Positions 16,625-25,920 of a stretch of 37,604 bases of DNA are shown piece by piece. A program made the position numbers and the translations under genes. Location of the stretch: assembly GCA_002718345.1 (NCBI GenBank), contig PBDA01000022.1, positions 1-37,604 on the forward strand. The letters are read 5' to 3'. Within the stretch, counting starts at the first letter, position 1. Each line of letters begins with the position of its first letter. The DNA is from Rhodospirillaceae bacterium. Its GTDB lineage: Bacteria > Pseudomonadota > Gammaproteobacteria > Steroidobacterales > Rariloculaceae. Under the pieces are notes generated by a model. That model was not told the DNA's origin. It did not search any database and worked only from the letters and a program-made list of their open reading frames with translations.

Positions 16625-17901
16625 AAAAAATAGCACTTGGTTTATTTCTAGGAATATCTTTAATTAGCCTTTCCTTATGGGTTTACGCTGGAAACAAAAC
16701 TCCTAACCCATGGACTGCAGACGAGATAAGACTTATAGAATCACTACATATAGAAAATTTGCCTAAAGCGCCAGCAAATCCTTCTAACTCTGTTTCAAAA
16801 AACCTGCTTGCTGAAAAACTTGGTCACAGATTATTTTTCGACCCCCAATTTAGCAAGAACGGACAAATATCTTGCGCAACATGCCATCAACCCAATAATT
16901 TTTTTACAGACAAACAAACCAAAGGTTCTGGAATTGGCTCCTCCAGTCACAACACACGAAGCATTGTTGGCTCTGCATACAGCCCCTGGCTTTATTCAGA
17001 TGGAAGAAAAGACAGTTTATGGTCTCAAGCACTATCACCATTGGAAGACCCAAATGAGCATGGAAGCAATCGCATGCAAATTGCAAGACTTCTAAACAAT
17101 GATGAAAATTACCGACGAGTCTATCAATCATTATTTGGCCCTTTACCTGACATTTCAGACTTACAGCGTTTTCCGAAAAATGCTGCCCCAATACCAGGTG
17201 AACTTGGGCTTGCCTGGCGTGCGATGTCAGTACAGGACCAAAAACTTATTAATGAGGTTTTTGTAAATATTGGGAAGGCAATTGGAGCTTATGAGCGTCT
17301 TCTAATACCCGGGCCTTCTAGATTTGATGCCTATGTAAATGCACTTAAAAAAAATGACTTAAAAAGTCAGAGTATTCTTCTCAATGACTCGGAAATACGG
17401 GGATTACGGATATTCATTAACAAAGGTAATTGCATTAATTGTCACAATGGCCCTCTCTTCACCAATGATGAATTTCATAATACAGGAGTTATTTCTTCCC
17501 CACGTGATCTACCAGATAAAGGCCGTATAGATGGTATACGCAAAGCAAAAAAAGATATTTTTAATTGTATGGGAATTTATAGTGACGACCAAAGAAAAGA
17601 ATGCGATGAGCTCGAGTATGCGCGCATCGATCAACCAGAATTGCTTGGCGCCATTCGCACGCCATCATTACGTAATATTGAGTCGACTGGGCCCTATATG
17701 CATAGCGGTCAAATAAAAACGTTAACGGCAGTTATTGAACATTATAATCAAGCCCCTCTTTCAATGATTGGTCATAATGAATCTGAGCCCCTTAGAATGT
17801 CTCGATTTGAACGACGTGATCTTGTTGCATTCCTAAAAACACTAGAGGCTCCTTTATCAACTAATTTTCTATGGTTAGAGCCACCCTCTGAAAACCAATA
17901 A
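16600..17901 (+). CDS. Diheme cytochrome c peroxidase, MauG/CcpA superfamily
   Basis: A 433-residue periplasmic protein with a signal/anchor segment (ALGLFLGISLISLSLWVYA) and two covalent heme sites, CATCH at 92-96 and CINCH at 278-282. The family core GHRLFFDPQFSKNGQISC leads into heme 1; S-P-W-L-Y-S-D-G-R-x-x-S-L-W lies between the hemes; and TPSLRNIESTGPYMHSG is the C-terminal heme-ligand region. Members either reduce H2O2 or, like MauG and MbnH, oxidatively modify residues of a partner protein. Its Cys-rich insertion after heme 2 (IFNCMG...KECDE) is uncommon. ATG at 16600 is supported by AGGG; a GTG at 16621 lacks a ribosome-binding site. It is the last gene of the operon starting at 12771. 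Confidence 0.93.
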   Translation: MHYPSRIVKKIALGLFLGISLISLSLWVYAGNKTPNPWTADEIRLIESLHIENLPKAPANPSNSVSKNLLAEKLGHRLFFDPQFSKNGQISCATCHQPNNFFTDKQTKGSGIGSSSHNTRSIVGSAYSPWLYSDGRKDSLWSQALSPLEDPNEHGSNRMQIARLLNNDENYRRVYQSLFGPLPDISDLQRFPKNAAPIPGELGLAWRAMSVQDQKLINEVFVNIGKAIGAYERLLIPGPSRFDAYVNALKKNDLKSQSILLNDSEIRGLRIFINKGNCINCHNGPLFTNDEFHNTGVISSPRDLPDKGRIDGIRKAKKDIFNCMGIYSDDQRKECDELEYARIDQPELLGAIRTPSLRNIESTGPYMHSGQIKTLTAVIEHYNQAPLSMIGHNESEPLRMSRFERRDLVAFLKTLEAPLSTNFLWLEPPSENQ

Positions 17902-17992
17902 TTTTATCAACCTATATATATGGTTAAATTTTTTTTAATCTGGTAGCCTCGCCAACTTCATTTTGATTGTTTTAGTGCAATATAAATTTTAA

Positions 17993-19255
17993 ATGACTTT
18001 AACAGACCCAAAACAGAACGCCACACATGTTGTTCTAAGTTCTCATAGTAGGCAATCGGAACCTGCTATATCTATTAGCTGGGGAGAAAAAGACCCTCTT
18101 AAAAGGGGCCCAGTGGTAGGTACGATCGCCAATAAATCTGATCGCAATGTAATTGGCACTCATGGAGGAAGCTATACAGTTTACCGAGCGCTATCAATTG
18201 CCTCTGGCAACTTTCCAAGTGATCATCGTCCTGACCTGGATAATACAGAACCAACTGTGATAATTGACCCACAACCTTCTTGGTTTGAGAAAGGACGTAT
18301 TGTTTCGCTTGACCCTTGGGGTGCCCATGTAAACCTTGTCTACCGTAACTTTCTAGACCAGGGCATCAGCATTCAACCCACTATTGCAATTACCCAAGCT
18401 CATCTAACTTTGCCGGAAATACATGAGGCTATTAAGTCTAAGCGACTTTCTGTTGACGGAGATATTGTTACTGAAAATAAGGATGTTCGTGTTACCAAAA
18501 TTGCGATTGATCCGGTCTGGCACTTGCCCTCAATTTCTGATCGTTTCCAAATCAAAGAAAGCACACTTAGAAAAAAGTTATTTGTTGAAACGGGAGGAAT
18601 GTTTCCAGAACTTGTAACACGACCAGACCTCGAAATATGGCTTCCACCTATTGGTAGTTCAACGGCCTACGTATTTGGGAATGTTGCTGATTTATCCAAC
18701 CCTGATAAAGAACTGACTTGTAGAGTCCATGATGAATGTAATGGCTCAGACGTTTTTGGTTCAGATATATGCACATGCCGACCCTATCTTGCCTATGGCA
18801 TTGAAGATGCAGTCAGAACAGCGCAACGCAAAGGGGTTGGAATTGTTGTTTATTTTCGAAAAGAAGGGCGTGCGCTTGGAGAAGTTACAAAATTTCTTGT
18901 CTACAATGCAAGAAAGCGCCAACCTGATGGTGATAGTGCAGCAACATATTTTCATCGAACCGAATGTGTTGCTGGAGTACAAGACGCAAGGTTTCAAGAA
19001 TTCATGCCTGATGTTTTGAATTATTTTGGAATCAAAAAAATTGATAATTTACACTCAATGAGCAATATGAAGTATGACGCGATCATATCATCAGGCATAT
19101 CTGTAATAAATCGAATTCAGATCCCAGAAGAACTAATCCCAGCTGATGCTCAAGTAGAAATGGAAGCAAAAAAAGCGGCTGGCTATTTCTCTGAAGATGA
19201 AGCCCCAGATATAGAGAAGCTTAAGTCAGTTAAGGGCCGAAATCTAAAAAATTAA
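17993..19255 (+). CDS. URC1-like uracil catabolism protein (GTP cyclohydrolase II homologue)
   Basis: A 420-residue protein whose residues about 195-390 match GTP cyclohydrolase II. The zinc ligands are Cys249, Cys260 and Cys262 in the ECNGSDVFGSDICTC segment (C-x10-C-x-C), and the catalytic region YFRKEGRALGEVTKF at 287-301 parallels Y-L-R-Q-E-G-R-G-I-G of RibA. An N-terminal extension of about 190 residues is absent from ordinary RibA. That architecture is known for URC1 of the fungal URC pathway, where it acts on a uracil-derived nucleotide, not GTP. The next two genes are DUF1688 (URC4) and uracil phosphoribosyltransferase, the other URC genes, which makes the assignment strong. No clear Shine-Dalgarno sequence precedes ATG at 17993. 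Confidence 0.9.
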   Translation: MTLTDPKQNATHVVLSSHSRQSEPAISISWGEKDPLKRGPVVGTIANKSDRNVIGTHGGSYTVYRALSIASGNFPSDHRPDLDNTEPTVIIDPQPSWFEKGRIVSLDPWGAHVNLVYRNFLDQGISIQPTIAITQAHLTLPEIHEAIKSKRLSVDGDIVTENKDVRVTKIAIDPVWHLPSISDRFQIKESTLRKKLFVETGGMFPELVTRPDLEIWLPPIGSSTAYVFGNVADLSNPDKELTCRVHDECNGSDVFGSDICTCRPYLAYGIEDAVRTAQRKGVGIVVYFRKEGRALGEVTKFLVYNARKRQPDGDSAATYFHRTECVAGVQDARFQEFMPDVLNYFGIKKIDNLHSMSNMKYDAIISSGISVINRIQIPEELIPADAQVEMEAKKAAGYFSEDEAPDIEKLKSVKGRNLKN

Positions 19256-19262
19256 TATATAA

Positions 19263-20453
19263 ATGAGTGAATCGTTAGATTATTTTATTAATCCACAATC
19301 GATCAGAGACTGCGCTATGCAGATCAAGGATTTAACGTGTTGTGGTGATGGTGTTTTTAAACTTAATGAGTCACATCTTGAGTTCGCCAGCGAAATTGTT
19401 GTTGACTCAATTCAACAAAAATATCCTACTTATGACATTCCTCTGCACTCTCGCTGGCGACATTTTGAAATTGAGAATACCCATAGTTTACAAAAACTTA
19501 ATACTGAAACTAAAGAATACTCGAGTATAGAGCGTGCACGAACCGGCCTTGACCTAATAATCCCCTCTGTATTACTTGATGCTGGTGCAGGACCTAATTG
19601 GCGCTTTAAAACTGAATCAGGAATATCCCTTTCTAGGTCTGAGGGGCTAGCAATAGCATCACTAGAGATGTTTTTATCAGGCTTATTTTCAAATGACTCT
19701 AACCAGCCACTGCGTACCGATGCTGAGGCGCTAGCAAACTTAAGTCTTTTAGACTTCACTAACCACATGCAATCTTCTGAAAAGAACCTTTTGGTAGGAC
19801 TCAATAATCGCTTACTTTTATTACAGCAACTTGGAAAGTTAATCCTGCAGGAAACTAAAGTATTTCCTAATGGCCGATTAGGTGATCTAGCAGATTACCT
19901 CGTAGCTAGCTCTACTTCAGAACTAAGTGCTACTTACATACTATCTACCATCTTGAAGCTCCTAGGCCCAATGTGGCCTCAACGAATAATGATTTCTGGC
20001 ATAAACCTTGGAGATGCCTGGAAATATTCACACCCACAAAACCGAGAAGAAAAAATTATCCCCTTTCATAAACTATCTCAATGGTTAAGTTACTCAATCA
20101 TAGAAACAATGCTTCGAAGCGGCTACGCTGTTTGTGACATTGAACAACTAACGGGCCTAGCTGAATATAGAAACGGCGGTTTATTTATAGATACAGGTGT
20201 ACTAGAACTTAAAGACGAGTTTATTCAAACTAGCTATTACGTAGATAGCCGGACAGTTATCGAATGGCGAGCACTCACCGTTTATCTGTTGGATCAAGTC
20301 TCAAAGCGCGTTTCAAATGCTATAGGTAAAAAGCTATCTCTAGCCAAAGTACTCGAGGGGGGAACTTGGCATGCAGGACGTAAACTAGCCTATGAACGTA
20401 GCTCAACGGGAAAACCTCCTATCAATATTAAGACTGATGGTACAGTTTTTTAA
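19263..20453 (+). CDS. URC4-like protein (DUF1688)
   Basis: A 396-residue soluble protein matching DUF1688, the family of fungal URC4. Landmarks are HSRWRHFE near residue 62, ERARTGLDLIIPSVLLDAGAGPNWRF around 89-114, RSEGLAIASLEMF, and PFHKLSQWLSYSIIE, then a C-terminal E-W-R-A-L-T-V-Y-L-L-D and LEGGTWHAGRKLA. URC4 is needed for uracil use by the URC route in yeast; its exact reaction is not firmly established to my knowledge. The gene starts 7 bases after URC1 and ends 2 bases before the uracil phosphoribosyltransferase, so the three genes form one operon. The fixed gene trio is the main support for function. Confidence 0.9.
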   Translation: MSESLDYFINPQSIRDCAMQIKDLTCCGDGVFKLNESHLEFASEIVVDSIQQKYPTYDIPLHSRWRHFEIENTHSLQKLNTETKEYSSIERARTGLDLIIPSVLLDAGAGPNWRFKTESGISLSRSEGLAIASLEMFLSGLFSNDSNQPLRTDAEALANLSLLDFTNHMQSSEKNLLVGLNNRLLLLQQLGKLILQETKVFPNGRLGDLADYLVASSTSELSATYILSTILKLLGPMWPQRIMISGINLGDAWKYSHPQNREEKIIPFHKLSQWLSYSIIETMLRSGYAVCDIEQLTGLAEYRNGGLFIDTGVLELKDEFIQTSYYVDSRTVIEWRALTVYLLDQVSKRVSNAIGKKLSLAKVLEGGTWHAGRKLAYERSSTGKPPINIKTDGTVF

Positions 20454-20455
20454 AG

Positions 20456-21091
20456 ATGGCAAAGACAATGAATCACTATGAAATAAACCACCCAATCCTT
20501 ATGGAAAAACTATGCTTACTGATGGACCCAAACACAGAAAGCCCTGAATTTCGTCGTCTAATGCGGGAAATCAGTTTTGCCCTGACTTATGAAGCCTTAC
20601 GGGATTGGCCTACAGAAGAGAAAAATATTTCAACTCCAAACGGGCCTGACACAATACCAAAGCTAATCAACTACCCAGCAGTTATCTCAATTCTTCGGGC
20701 TGGCAACGGTATGATAGATGGCGTTACTGAAGCTTTACCTTTAGCTCCATTAGGTCATATTGGTATCTACCGAGACCGAGACCTAGACAGTACTGTCGAA
20801 TATTTTTTCCGGCTACCACAAAAAATAAAGGGCAATTCAACTCTATTACTTGACCCTATTATTGCTACAGGAGACACAGTTTGTGCCTCAGTTTCTCGTC
20901 TTAAAGAGTTTGGGGTTGAAGATATTCGTGTGCTAACGATTCTTGCTTCAAAACCTGGACTTGAAAAACTCAATAAAATAAATGAAAACGTATCAGTTTG
21001 GGGGTTGCGCCTTAATGAATCGCTAAATGAGTCAGGACATCTCGCACCAGGTCCTGGTGATGTCTCAGCGCGCCTTTGTAATACTACATAA
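20456..21091 (+). CDS. upp: Uracil phosphoribosyltransferase
   Basis: A 211-residue type I phosphoribosyltransferase that joins uracil and PRPP to give UMP. The PRPP-binding loop is LLLDPIIATGDT at 130-141, ISILRAGNGMIDG at 78-89 matches the conserved G-L-x-I-L-R-A-G segment, and PGPGDVSARLCNT at the C-terminus corresponds to the uracil-binding G-D-x-x-D-R region. It is full length for the family. As the third gene of the URC operon it would supply UMP, which the URC pathway is proposed to degrade; it could also serve ordinary salvage. It starts 2 bases after the URC4 stop. An alternative ATG lies at 20468. Confidence 0.94.
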   Translation: MAKTMNHYEINHPILMEKLCLLMDPNTESPEFRRLMREISFALTYEALRDWPTEEKNISTPNGPDTIPKLINYPAVISILRAGNGMIDGVTEALPLAPLGHIGIYRDRDLDSTVEYFFRLPQKIKGNSTLLLDPIIATGDTVCASVSRLKEFGVEDIRVLTILASKPGLEKLNKINENVSVWGLRLNESLNESGHLAPGPGDVSARLCNTT

Positions 21092-21196
21092 TAAGGGCAT
21101 GTCTATTCTTAAATGAATTTAATAGCTCTGTATGTAATACAAATAGAGTGAAAAAGTTCAAATTTATATCGCATTTTTTAGAGCTTTATTTTGAAT

Positions 21197-21273
21197 CGGG
21201 GTGTAGCTCAGCCTGGTAGAGCACTGTCTTCGGGAGGCAGGGGCCGGAGGTTCAAATCCTCTCACCCCGACCA
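21197..21273 (+). tRNA. tRNA-Pro, anticodon CGG
   Basis: A 77-base tRNA. The 7-bp acceptor stem pairs CGGGGTG with CACCCCG, the D-arm contains TAGCTCAGCCTGGTAGAGCA, the anticodon stem CTGTC/GGCAG closes loop TTCGGGA with CGG at the anticodon positions, and the T arm is GGAGG-TTCAAAT-CCTCT. The discriminator A and CCA are encoded. Identity as tRNA-Pro reads codon CCG. It lies alone after the URC operon, with no integrase gene nearby and no duplicated 3' end seen, so there is no sign of an integrated element at this site. Confidence 0.97.
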
Positions 21274-21306
21274 CTTTACTAATACCAACCCATAGATGCA
21301 GAAACC

Positions 21307-21336
21307 AAATCTTCCCAAAACGCAGACGGAAGATTT
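21307..21336. terminator. Inverted repeat between tRNA-Pro and a convergent gene, possible terminator
   Basis: A perfect 9-bp inverted repeat, AAATCTTCC and GGAAGATTT, separated by 12 bases. It lies between the tRNA 3' end (21273) and the convergent stop codon at 21355, the right place for a terminator serving both strands. The arms end in AAA/TTT but there is no long T run, so a Rho-independent function is uncertain. Confidence 0.45.
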
Positions 21337-21354
21337 AACCGACTAATCTAAGAC

Positions 21355-22068
21355 CTACTTAAATTCAAATTCAACAAACTCCACCATAGTAGACCCAGTA
21401 TTACTGACTGCTCTTGTGTGTCCTGCCTCTTGCCACATGAACTCCCCGCCAAAAGGAGCCATCCCTCGTGCTGCAGACCCAGGCACTAACTCATCCACTA
21501 CACCACCACGGACATAAACCCTAAGGCCAGGTGCTGTTTGTGTAATCTCAGAAAGCCCTTCACCAGGCGCTAAAATAACCCGCCAAGCTCGTATTCGGTT
21601 GTTATCTATAATCTGATCATAACCCTCCTCTGACGACCGATCAGAAACATCAGGACCAATTTCACTTCTGTCTTTAAGCATGACCGCAATACTATGAAAT
21701 GGTGTCGGCCCTACATTCACTGACTCATGTGCATAGATTCCTCTCTCGGTCACATTGTTAAAGTTCACACGACCTGGAACAGGTTGAGTAGCAGATGGTC
21801 CTACTATCTCAGCTGACCTGTATTGCTGACTAGTACGTAAAGCTGGTGAGAAATTCACAGATACAGAATCAAAATAGTGCGTATGCATACCCGTAGTTCT
21901 TCCAGGTGGGTAATTGATACGAATCAATGTAATGTAATCATTCGAGAAGACAGGCACATGAAACGGAGCCTTATCCATGGCAACGGGCCAATCTTCATTC
22001 TGTGCAAATATTGATTGCGTTAACAGAAAGGCGAGAAAAATTAATGATACTAAAATTCCATGCCTCAT
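21355..22068 (-). CDS. Exported cupin-like protein, copy 1
   Basis: A 237-residue exported protein with a signal peptide (MRHGILVSLIFLAFLLTQSIFAQ) and two cupin-like halves. The first half has PPGRTTGMHTHYFDSVSV, with the HTH pair expected for metal binding. The second half (AWRVILAPGEGLSEI...LRVYVRGGV) has the cupin fold pattern but no histidines. The function is not recognised. A close paralogue lies at 28407-29126, sharing long blocks such as DKAPFHVP, RGIY-x-H, QIIDNNR-x-RAWRVILAPGE and the C-terminal VEFVEFEFK. The frame is open to 22089, but ATG at 22068 has GGGGA at good spacing and begins a better signal peptide. The sarcosine oxidase-like gene lies 125 bases upstream. Confidence 0.8.
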   Translation of the reverse strand: MRHGILVSLIFLAFLLTQSIFAQNEDWPVAMDKAPFHVPVFSNDYITLIRINYPPGRTTGMHTHYFDSVSVNFSPALRTSQQYRSAEIVGPSATQPVPGRVNFNNVTERGIYAHESVNVGPTPFHSIAVMLKDRSEIGPDVSDRSSEEGYDQIIDNNRIRAWRVILAPGEGLSEITQTAPGLRVYVRGGVVDELVPGSAARGMAPFGGEFMWQEAGHTRAVSNTGSTMVEFVEFEFK

Positions 22069-22193
22069 AATCTTCCCCTCAAATACCAAACTTAAGAAAA
22101 AAAGTTATATCTGTATTAAACCAAATATATTTTCCAAGAACATAAAATCGTACCATGTTATTAGATCAATCTACTCTATAGAAAATACAATTT

Positions 22194-23339
22194 TCAAAGA
22201 ACGATACGATCTTGCTGTAATCTTTTGGATTCTAATAGAAAAAGTTCTAGTGGTTCCTTAGTCCCATTAATGAGATCAACAACATGATTACCAACGGCTG
22301 GCCCATGCTTAAACCCGTGCCCAGACCCGCAACCTACAAGCCAAACATTGTCAAAGCCTGGGTGTCTATCCATAAGAAAATGCCCATCTGAGCTATTCTC
22401 ATATTGACATACCCTTGTTTCACTTAAAGGGGCGTTAGCAAATGCAGGAAATCGATCACGGAGATACGCCCTGACATCTGCTTCACCTTCATTACTAGCA
22501 TTCCTGTCCATAGTATTGGGATCGACAAAGCAACCATGCGTGTCATTTGCTATTTTGAAACCTCGACCCTCAAAACTTGGAAAACCATAGAATGGTAGGT
22601 CGCTCCAAACAGGCAAAGCTCCTGTAGCATTAACATTAGTATCAAAAAAGAAAACTTCCTGCCGCGTGACAAACAGACGCCCAGCCATTGCATCAGGGCA
22701 AACTTGATCTAACCAAGGACCACATGCAATAACAAACTGTTCAGCATCAATTCGATCACCATCCACTGTCGTCACTGAAGGCAATGATCCCTTATATCCT
22801 TGCTGCTGCTGAATAGGTAATACCAAGCCTGAGATAAAAACTACACCAGATTGAGCTAAATTAGCGGCTAATAGTTGTACTGACCTTTTAGCCATCAACG
22901 CACCGCCCTGAGGTTCAAAAAAACCAGCCTCATCGTCTCTAACCTGCATTACTGGAAACTGCTCTCTTAACTCACTGGGAGATAAAACAGTAAAAGGTAT
23001 TTCATATCTTTCTAGCATGCGTGTGCTTGCCATAACGGATTCGTCATTTTTTTTATGTATTCTCAAAACACCTACTTGATGAAAAACTGGAATTCTTGTT
23101 TTCGCCGATAGTGCCTGCCAATCGCTAATGGAACGAGATGCCCATTCAGTGTAAGTCTCAACATCACCATAACTGCATCGAGTAACACGGCTTTCACCTC
23201 CTGATGAGGATAAATGATGAGCAGGGTTTTCAAAATCTACAACTGCAACACGCTTACCTGCAGCATGTAACTTATAAGCTGACCAAATTCCAAAAACACC
23301 AGAGCCAACTACCACAACATCATAGTTTTTAGAGATCAT
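22194..23339 (-). CDS. Sarcosine oxidase / N-methyl amino acid oxidase family flavoprotein
   Basis: A 381-residue FAD-dependent amine oxidase of the monomeric sarcosine oxidase/MTOX/pipecolate oxidase type. VVVGSGVFGIWSA at 9-21 is the dinucleotide motif; SSSGGESRVTR at 44-54 is the flavin region; Cys311 in RVCQYENSSDGHF matches the cysteine that carries covalent FAD; and Lys262 in GRGFKIAND matches the oxygen-activating lysine. GCGSGHGFKHGPAVG at 336-350 closes the flavin site. Members oxidise secondary amines with O2 to give H2O2, and with N-methyl substrates they release formaldehyde. The neighbouring formaldehyde dehydrogenase gene, 59 bases upstream on the same strand, supports an N-methyl substrate; the precise substrate is unknown. 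Confidence 0.9.
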   Translation of the reverse strand: MISKNYDVVVVGSGVFGIWSAYKLHAAGKRVAVVDFENPAHHLSSSGGESRVTRCSYGDVETYTEWASRSISDWQALSAKTRIPVFHQVGVLRIHKKNDESVMASTRMLERYEIPFTVLSPSELREQFPVMQVRDDEAGFFEPQGGALMAKRSVQLLAANLAQSGVVFISGLVLPIQQQQGYKGSLPSVTTVDGDRIDAEQFVIACGPWLDQVCPDAMAGRLFVTRQEVFFFDTNVNATGALPVWSDLPFYGFPSFEGRGFKIANDTHGCFVDPNTMDRNASNEGEADVRAYLRDRFPAFANAPLSETRVCQYENSSDGHFLMDRHPGFDNVWLVGCGSGHGFKHGPAVGNHVVDLINGTKEPLELFLLESKRLQQDRIVL

Positions 23340-23398
23340 AAATATTTAGTCTCACATTATGGCAATTATTAGTTAATTACTCGATCATGCTTGAAGCA

Positions 23399-24532
<1,134 letters not shown>

Positions 24533-24578
24533 TTATAAACGTCATATACTAAGCTATTATAAAGAATGCCGTTTTAAT

Positions 24579-24600
24579 TATTCCCGTGGGCTTGGGAATA
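24579..24600. promoter_or_regulatory. Palindrome between divergent frmA and HD-domain genes, candidate operator
   Basis: A perfect 7-bp inverted repeat, TATTCCC and GGGAATA, with an 8-base spacer, located between the start of the formaldehyde dehydrogenase gene (24508) and the HD-domain gene (24627). Dyads of this size in divergent promoters are typical regulator-binding sites. It has no T run, so it is unlikely to be a terminator. No regulator gene is in the window. Confidence 0.45.
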
Positions 24601-24626
24601 CTTCTGAAAAGTAAAGACCTCAAGTT

Positions 24627-25271
24627 GTGACAAACATAAAATCAAAACAACCATCCATGCATAGAAAAACAGGAGAAACTAATCCCCTCCTAAGACCTGA
24701 ATGGTTATACATAAACCCTCACAACATGAATGAATATACTCCTGAAGACTGGGCGCTGATGAATCAACAGCGTGAAATCTACCTGGCAGAGGAACGTGCT
24801 AAACAGGCCCTTGAACTTCTTTTGGCCTCAAGAAATGCCCCCACATTTGGATATTTAATTAACAATTATGAACATTGTCTACAGACCGCAACAATGCTTT
24901 ACAACGATGATCATGATGAAGAAACGGTTGTAACTGGATTGTTTCATGACATTGGATTTATTGTTTGCCCTGAAAATCATGGGCGTTTTGCAGCTAATTT
25001 ACTTGGACCATTTATATCCAATAAAAATTCTTGGATGTTAGAACACCATGAAATTTTCCAACGAATACACATGCAAGGGCTAGAAAAAATAAAAGGGTCA
25101 GACTTTGTCAATGCTAGAGAACAATGGCGAGACCATAAATATTTTGACTGGACTGCAGAATTTATTGATCACTATGACATAGCTGCAATTAATCCAGACG
25201 TAGAAAATTTACCAATTGAGTTTTTTGAACCAATGGTACACAGAGTTTTTTCTACCCCTTCGTCTTGCTAG
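24627..25271 (+). CDS. HD-domain protein with PhnZ-like diiron ligand set
   Basis: A 214-residue HD-superfamily protein. Residues 78-108 (NNYEHCLQTATML ... GLFHDIGF) give His83 and His107-Asp108; His118 (ENHGRF), His140/141 (LEHHEIF) and Asp184 (DHYDIAAINPD) follow. Six such ligands match the mixed-valent diiron oxygenases PhnZ and MIOX, where ordinary HD phosphohydrolases usually have four or five. PhnZ-type enzymes cleave C-P bonds of hydroxyphosphonates with O2. No phosphonate gene is nearby, so another substrate is possible; the next genes encode a CMD-like protein and a Rieske oxygenase. GTG at 24627 is the longest start; ATG at 24657 is an alternative and neither has a strong ribosome-binding site. 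Confidence 0.8.
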   Translation: MTNIKSKQPSMHRKTGETNPLLRPEWLYINPHNMNEYTPEDWALMNQQREIYLAEERAKQALELLLASRNAPTFGYLINNYEHCLQTATMLYNDDHDEETVVTGLFHDIGFIVCPENHGRFAANLLGPFISNKNSWMLEHHEIFQRIHMQGLEKIKGSDFVNAREQWRDHKYFDWTAEFIDHYDIAAINPDVENLPIEFFEPMVHRVFSTPSSC

Positions 25272-25311
25272 AAAAACTTTCATTATGTCGTGTGAGCAGT
25301 AGGAGCAGCTT

Positions 25312-25884
25312 ATGACAGCTTGGATAAAAATGATTCCTGAAAACGAAGCAACTGGGATATTAAAAACACTATACGACGATGCAATGACCCCACATGGAAC
25401 AATTGATAATGTGATGAAGGTACATTCCTTAAGACCTCATACAATGCATGGCCATGTAACTCTTTATCGCAGCGTATTACATCATCCTGACATAACATTG
25501 CCACTGTGGCTTCTGGAAGTAATTGCATCTTATGTGAGCATAAAAAATAATTGCCAATATAGCTTGACTCATCACTTTATGAACGTAAGAAAATTACTTA
25601 AAGATGAAAACCGATCTAATGAGATATTAAAAAGTCTTGAATCTGGAACGCCACAAGAACAATTCCAGGGAAAAGAGTTAGCGCTTTTGCGTTATGCAGA
25701 AAAACTAACAACTCATACTGGCGAAATGGAACGAGCAGATATAGAGGAACTTCATCGAAATAACTGTTCAGATGGTGAAATTCTTGAAGCAAATCAAGTA
25801 ATTGCTTATTTTAATTATTCAAACCGACTCTTGAATGGGTTGGGAGTGACAACTAAAGGTGACTCTATTGGCTTTTATGATTAG
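25312..25884 (+). CDS. AhpD/carboxymuconolactone decarboxylase-like protein with altered CxxC
   Basis: A 190-residue all-helical protein resembling the peroxidase-related, AhpD-like branch of the CMD superfamily: LWLLEVIASYVSIKNNCQYSLTHH aligns with the usual N-N-C-x-Y-C-x-x-H-H active site, and GKELALLRYAEKLT is the following helix. The second active-site cysteine is Ser84, leaving only Cys81 with His87/88, so classical disulfide-based peroxidase activity is unlikely unless the mechanism differs. ATG at 25312 has AGGAG 7 bases upstream. It lies 40 bases after the HD-domain gene and 36 bases before the Rieske gene, so the three probably form one operon. Confidence 0.82.
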   Translation: MTAWIKMIPENEATGILKTLYDDAMTPHGTIDNVMKVHSLRPHTMHGHVTLYRSVLHHPDITLPLWLLEVIASYVSIKNNCQYSLTHHFMNVRKLLKDENRSNEILKSLESGTPQEQFQGKELALLRYAEKLTTHTGEMERADIEELHRNNCSDGEILEANQVIAYFNYSNRLLNGLGVTTKGDSIGFYD

Positions 25885-25920
25885 CTTGTCCTAAATCAAG
25901 CCAAAAGACTGGAAAAATTG

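Noticed and set aside
17902-17992. Possible terminator after the MauG gene (AACC...GGTT then a T run)
   Set aside because: The stem is only 4 bp and all A/T-rich beyond that, too weak to call, although a T-rich run follows.
19430-19804. A 124-residue minus-strand frame within the URC4-like gene
   Set aside because: It is antisense to a full-length DUF1688 match and has no recognisable domain.
21197-21354. Integration site at the tRNA-Pro 3' end
   Set aside because: No integrase, no duplicated tRNA 3' segment seen, and neighbouring genes look like ordinary chromosome.
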